A DNA stretch of 64,000 nucleotides from Desulfurispirillum indicum S5 (lineage in GTDB: Bacteria; Chrysiogenota; Chrysiogenetes; Chrysiogenales; Chrysiogenaceae). Shown here piece by piece: positions 61,483 through 64,000 of the stretch. The notes under the pieces were generated by a model. That model saw only the letters and a program-made list of their open reading frames with translations, ran no database searches and was not told the origin of the DNA. Location of the stretch: NCBI RefSeq assembly GCF_000177635.2, contig NC_014836.1, positions 1,252,001 to 1,316,000 on the forward strand, written 5' to 3'. The translations under genes were made by a program, and so were the position numbers. Each line of letters opens with the position of its first letter. Position 1 is the first letter of the stretch.

Positions 61483-62028
61483 TTATTCCTCAACATCAAA
61501 GCTCATGAGAGAGAAACAGGGAATATCGTTGACCAGCTCTCTGCCGCCAAGCCCATTGAGTTCTACCAGGAAAACCGCTTCCACAGGGGTTGCGCCAAGC
61601 TGGCGAATCAGCTGGCCCGTAGCTCTGACGGTGCCGCCGGTAGCCAGCAGGTCGTCGGCGATGAGTACTTTCTGGCCTGGTTGCAGGGCATCTTCATGAA
61701 TGTGCAGCTCATCTTCGCCGTACTCCAGGGCGTACCTGGTAGAAATGGTCTTCGCTGGCAGTTTTCCCGCTTTGCGAACGACGACCAGAGAGCAACCGAG
61801 CTTATAGGCCAGGGCACTGCCGATAATGAAGCCCCGTGATTCCACCGCTACTATGGCATCAAGCTTGCTGCCCACATGGCGGTCAGCGATGACGTCCACG
61901 GCGGTCTGGAAAGCACGGGGGTCCTGGAGCAGTGGGGTGATGTCCTTGAAAACAATTCCTGGTTTCGGAAAGTCGACAACATCGCGGATTTTACTGGCAA
62001 AGTCCAAAGGTTCCTCCATTGTATACAT
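61483..62028 (-). CDS. apt: Adenine phosphoribosyltransferase
   Basis: A 181-residue purine-salvage enzyme joining adenine and PRPP to AMP. PRPP loop VLIADDLLATGGT at 121-133; FPKPGIVFKDITPLL and VESRGFI are Apt-specific. Starts at 62028 or 62019 are both ATG without a strong ribosome site. Confidence 0.95.
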   Translation of the reverse strand: MYTMEEPLDFASKIRDVVDFPKPGIVFKDITPLLQDPRAFQTAVDVIADRHVGSKLDAIVAVESRGFIIGSALAYKLGCSLVVVRKAGKLPAKTISTRYALEYGEDELHIHEDALQPGQKVLIADDLLATGGTVRATGQLIRQLGATPVEAVFLVELNGLGGRELVNDIPCFSLMSFDVEE

Positions 62029-62245
62029 GAAAATGATTCGTATGCACTATCTCACAGCTTGCTGAAATACTCAAAACGCAAGTTTCGCACCTCCGAAACA
62101 GCAGATTATCGACGCTCACTCTGACACCAGGCTGGAGTGCAAAAGCGGCTCAGGAAAAAAGGTTTTTCGATACTTCCATTGAGTCTGTGTTTTCAGCACT
62201 TCCGCGAAAGATTACGGCTTTTCTTGTGTCTGGCAGTTCCCGCTG
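62029..62245. other. Non-coding region with a dispersed repeat copy
   Basis: 217 bases between the kinase stop and the apt start with no gene. It carries a copy of repeat C (62079-62148) and the short block CAGCTTGCTGAAATACT (62055-62071), also found at 16671-16687. Confidence 0.6.
62079..62148 (-). repeat. Repeat C, third copy
   Basis: On the minus strand it matches 22774-22850 over about 70 bases: CCGCT..., CCAGC(A/C)TGGT, GCGTCGA or GTCGACG block, CTGC, TTCGG(G/A)GGTGCGAAACTT. About 39 kb from the inverted pair, so the repeat is dispersed in the chromosome. Confidence 0.65.
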
Positions 62246-64000
62246 TTACAGCATGTCTTTAACCCTCAGGATAAAGCGCGCTCCGAACTCCGTGTTCTCT
62301 GCCATAACTGAGCCTTGATAGCGGTCGACGATAATGCGTTGCACCAGATAGAGGCCGAGCCCTTTATCGCGACTCATGAAAGCGGTGGTGACATACGGAT
62401 CAAACACCCTGGGCAGTATCTCCGCGCGGATTCCACCTGCGTTATCTTCAATTGTAATGATGGTTTCGGCACCCTGGCTTTCGGCGGCGATCATGATCTG
62501 GGCTCCTTCCAGATGACGCTCATCAACGATGTTTGCGACATTTTCCAGCAGCTTCAGGAAAATCTCCACCCAGTCGGAACGACATGCGCGCAGGGTCAGG
62601 CCAGGATCAATGGTACAGCAGACCTCGATACCTCGCCCACGCAGGTGGCCGAGCAGCAGCTCTTTTGCTTCTTCGCACAGATCCCTCAAGGCGTAGGATG
62701 CAGGTATATCCTTGGCATCGTGAAGGCCGGTGAAGCGGTCAATGATAGTGGAGAGGTCTTCAAGCTGTCCCATGATGCCATTGACCCATTTTTTTACAAA
62801 GAGTCGTTGCTGGTGATCCAGTTCAAGTTCATCTTCAATCTGCTGAGCCAGCAGTCCGATGACATTCAGAGGCTGGCGCCACTGGTGAGCCAGGTTGACC
62901 AGCAATTGCAGCAGGGCTTCCTTGCGACGCTGCTCATAGATGATAAGATCTTGCTGGCGCACCTGTTCGATACCCTGTCTGATTTGCTCGTGCAGCTCTT
63001 CTTCGTGGCGTTTGCGCTCGGTGATATCGGTGAAGAGGGTCGCGAACTGCCCTTTGCCGGTATTGAATGCCCGCACATGGAAGTGCCGGCCAAGCTCGAC
63101 GGAGTACTGGTCAAACACCTTCTCTTCCCCTGACAGGGCCACCCCGGCATAACACTGAATCCATATATCCTCTATTTCGGGCATTATTTCGCGGATGGTT
63201 CTGCCGACGACATCCATGCCTTTGAGCCCGGTCAGCTGTTCAAAAGCAGGGTTTACCGTCAGAAAGCGGTAATCTATAGCGGTTCCCTGTTCGTTGCACA
63301 GCATTTCATGCAGGGCAAACCCGTCGAGCATGCGCTGAAAGAGCATGCGGTAGTGCTGCTCAGCTCGCCGGTGTTCGGTGATGTCCCGGCTGATGGTCAG
63401 CACGGAGCTGACAGTGCCATCGGCGTTAAACTCCGGCACCAGCCGCCAGTTATACTGGCGGTATCCCAATGCTCCGTCATAGGAATACTCCAGTTCATTT
63501 GCCTGGCCACTGGCGAAGACCTGCATGACGGCTTCATGCCATGCGCGCGGCAAGCCAAGGTCCATATGGGTTTTTCCCAGGAGGCTAGCTGGTTCGTGGG
63601 CGCCTGTCAGGGCGATATTGTCGGAGGCGAATACGTGGCGGCCTTCGTGGTCGAAACGCAAGACAATATCCGGCAGTCCGCTTACCAGGGCCCGATAGGT
63701 TTCTTCACTCTCCTGAAGCTTCTGCCTGGCCAGGTACTCCTCAGTGACATCACGGAAGACCAGCACCGCTCCACTGACGGTACCCGCTTTGTCGCGAATG
63801 GGGGCGCAGCTGTCAGCGATCTGGTATTCTGTTCCATCGCGGGAAATAAGCACAGTGTGGTTGGCAAGGCCAACAATGACTCCCTCACGGAGTGAGCGTT
63901 CTACCGGATTGAAAGCCGTCTGTCGGGTTGTGGCGTGGACAATGTGAAAAATTTCTGTGATGGGATGTCCGATCGCCTGTTCCTCATGCCAGCCTGTCAG
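62246..64000 (-). CDS. Multi-PAS histidine kinase, 5' end outside window
   Basis: The frame is open to the window edge: codons upstream of the apparent GTG at 63853 encode a clear PAS continuation (ERSLREGVIVGLANHTV, then SRDGTEY). About 584 C-terminal residues are visible with three PAS domains (edge to about position 63730; about 63715-63390; about 63350-63010), a coiled coil, HisKA with AHQWRQPLN, and a HATPase (LLENVANIV, DNAGGI, DKGLGLYLV). The N box keeps its first Asn but is unusual. Same kinase-core family as the three at 1.4-9.6 kb. Confidence 0.9.
   Translation of the reverse strand: MTGWHEEQAIGHPITEIFHIVHATTRQTAFNPVERSLREGVIVGLANHTVLISRDGTEYQIADSCAPIRDKAGTVSGAVLVFRDVTEEYLARQKLQESEETYRALVSGLPDIVLRFDHEGRHVFASDNIALTGAHEPASLLGKTHMDLGLPRAWHEAVMQVFASGQANELEYSYDGALGYRQYNWRLVPEFNADGTVSSVLTISRDITEHRRAEQHYRMLFQRMLDGFALHEMLCNEQGTAIDYRFLTVNPAFEQLTGLKGMDVVGRTIREIMPEIEDIWIQCYAGVALSGEEKVFDQYSVELGRHFHVRAFNTGKGQFATLFTDITERKRHEEELHEQIRQGIEQVRQQDLIIYEQRRKEALLQLLVNLAHQWRQPLNVIGLLAQQIEDELELDHQQRLFVKKWVNGIMGQLEDLSTIIDRFTGLHDAKDIPASYALRDLCEEAKELLLGHLRGRGIEVCCTIDPGLTLRACRSDWVEIFLKLLENVANIVDERHLEGAQIMIAAESQGAETIITIEDNAGGIRAEILPRVFDPYVTTAFMSRDKGLGLYLVQRIIVDRYQGSVMAENTEFGARFILRVKDML

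Noticed and set aside
1-64000. CRISPR arrays, prophage or rRNA genes
   Set aside because: No regularly spaced short repeats, phage structural genes or rRNA sequence were seen.

Overview
The window looks like a dense chromosomal segment (about 56% GC by eye) from a free-living, flagellated, Gram-negative bacterium. Outer-membrane traits are P- and L-ring flagellar proteins, several lipoproteins and an MltA transglycosylase. The style is respiratory or environmental: a c-type cytochrome, TAXI-type TRAP carboxylate transporters, sigma-54 regulation, many PAS histidine kinases and a full Mrp Na+/H+ antiporter. The mix of Deltaproteobacteria-like genes (DUF4911, TAXI-TRAP, NtrC regulators) with the HxW(K/R)QPLN histidine kinases common in Campylobacterota-like bacteria would fit a haloalkaliphilic Chrysiogenota such as Desulfurispirillum. 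That taxonomic guess is inference only. No phage, transposase or CRISPR array is visible.

Layout. 0-1.3 kb: edge of a minus-strand gene, an orphan Pycsar-effector-like membrane protein and a secreted pentapeptide-repeat protein. 1.4-9.6 kb: three large PAS histidine kinases in tandem with no response regulator. 9.7-12.3 kb: uppP, a split APH/AAA kinase pair and a 44-residue membrane peptide. 12.4-22.1 kb: plus-strand housekeeping run trmB, a Cys-rich peptide, pepF, ribH, nusB, a DUF4911 protein, a coiled-coil protein, speA, a cytochrome, a LysE exporter, a purine permease and corA. 22.1-24.0 kb: a COG1119 ABC ATPase enclosed by two nested inverted-repeat pairs in repeat-rich non-coding DNA. 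24.0-32.7 kb: tRNA-Leu, a DUF1461 protein, a formyltransferase, tRNA-Gln, proB-proA-nadD, a Fur/PerR regulator, murJ and prfB with its programmed frameshift.

32.7-39.9 kb is the most coherent regulatory unit: a sigma-54 promoter, TAXI binding protein, DUF1850 protein, fused TRAP permease, a histidine kinase with a periplasmic solute-binding-like sensor, and an NtrC-type activator. 39.9-43.8 kb (minus): aguA-aguB-uup. With speA this encodes arginine to agmatine to N-carbamoylputrescine to putrescine. 43.9-47.7 kb (minus): a second TAXI-TRAP system behind a sigma-70-type promoter. 47.9-48.6 kb: a single-domain response regulator and a small membrane protein. 48.6-53.7 kb (minus): mltA, then uppS-rpe-lipoprotein-flgH-flgI. 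53.9-59.7 kb: mrp operon with A and B fused, then C-D-E-F-G. 59.8-64 kb (minus): a DEAD-box helicase with a long leader, apt, another copy of the dispersed repeat, and a histidine kinase cut by the window edge.

The best leads are the sigma-54/NtrC/SBP-sensor control of a TAXI transporter, the nested inverted repeats around the ABC ATPase with a third copy 39 kb away, the hidden N-terminus of MltA without a standard start codon, and the kinase array without partners.
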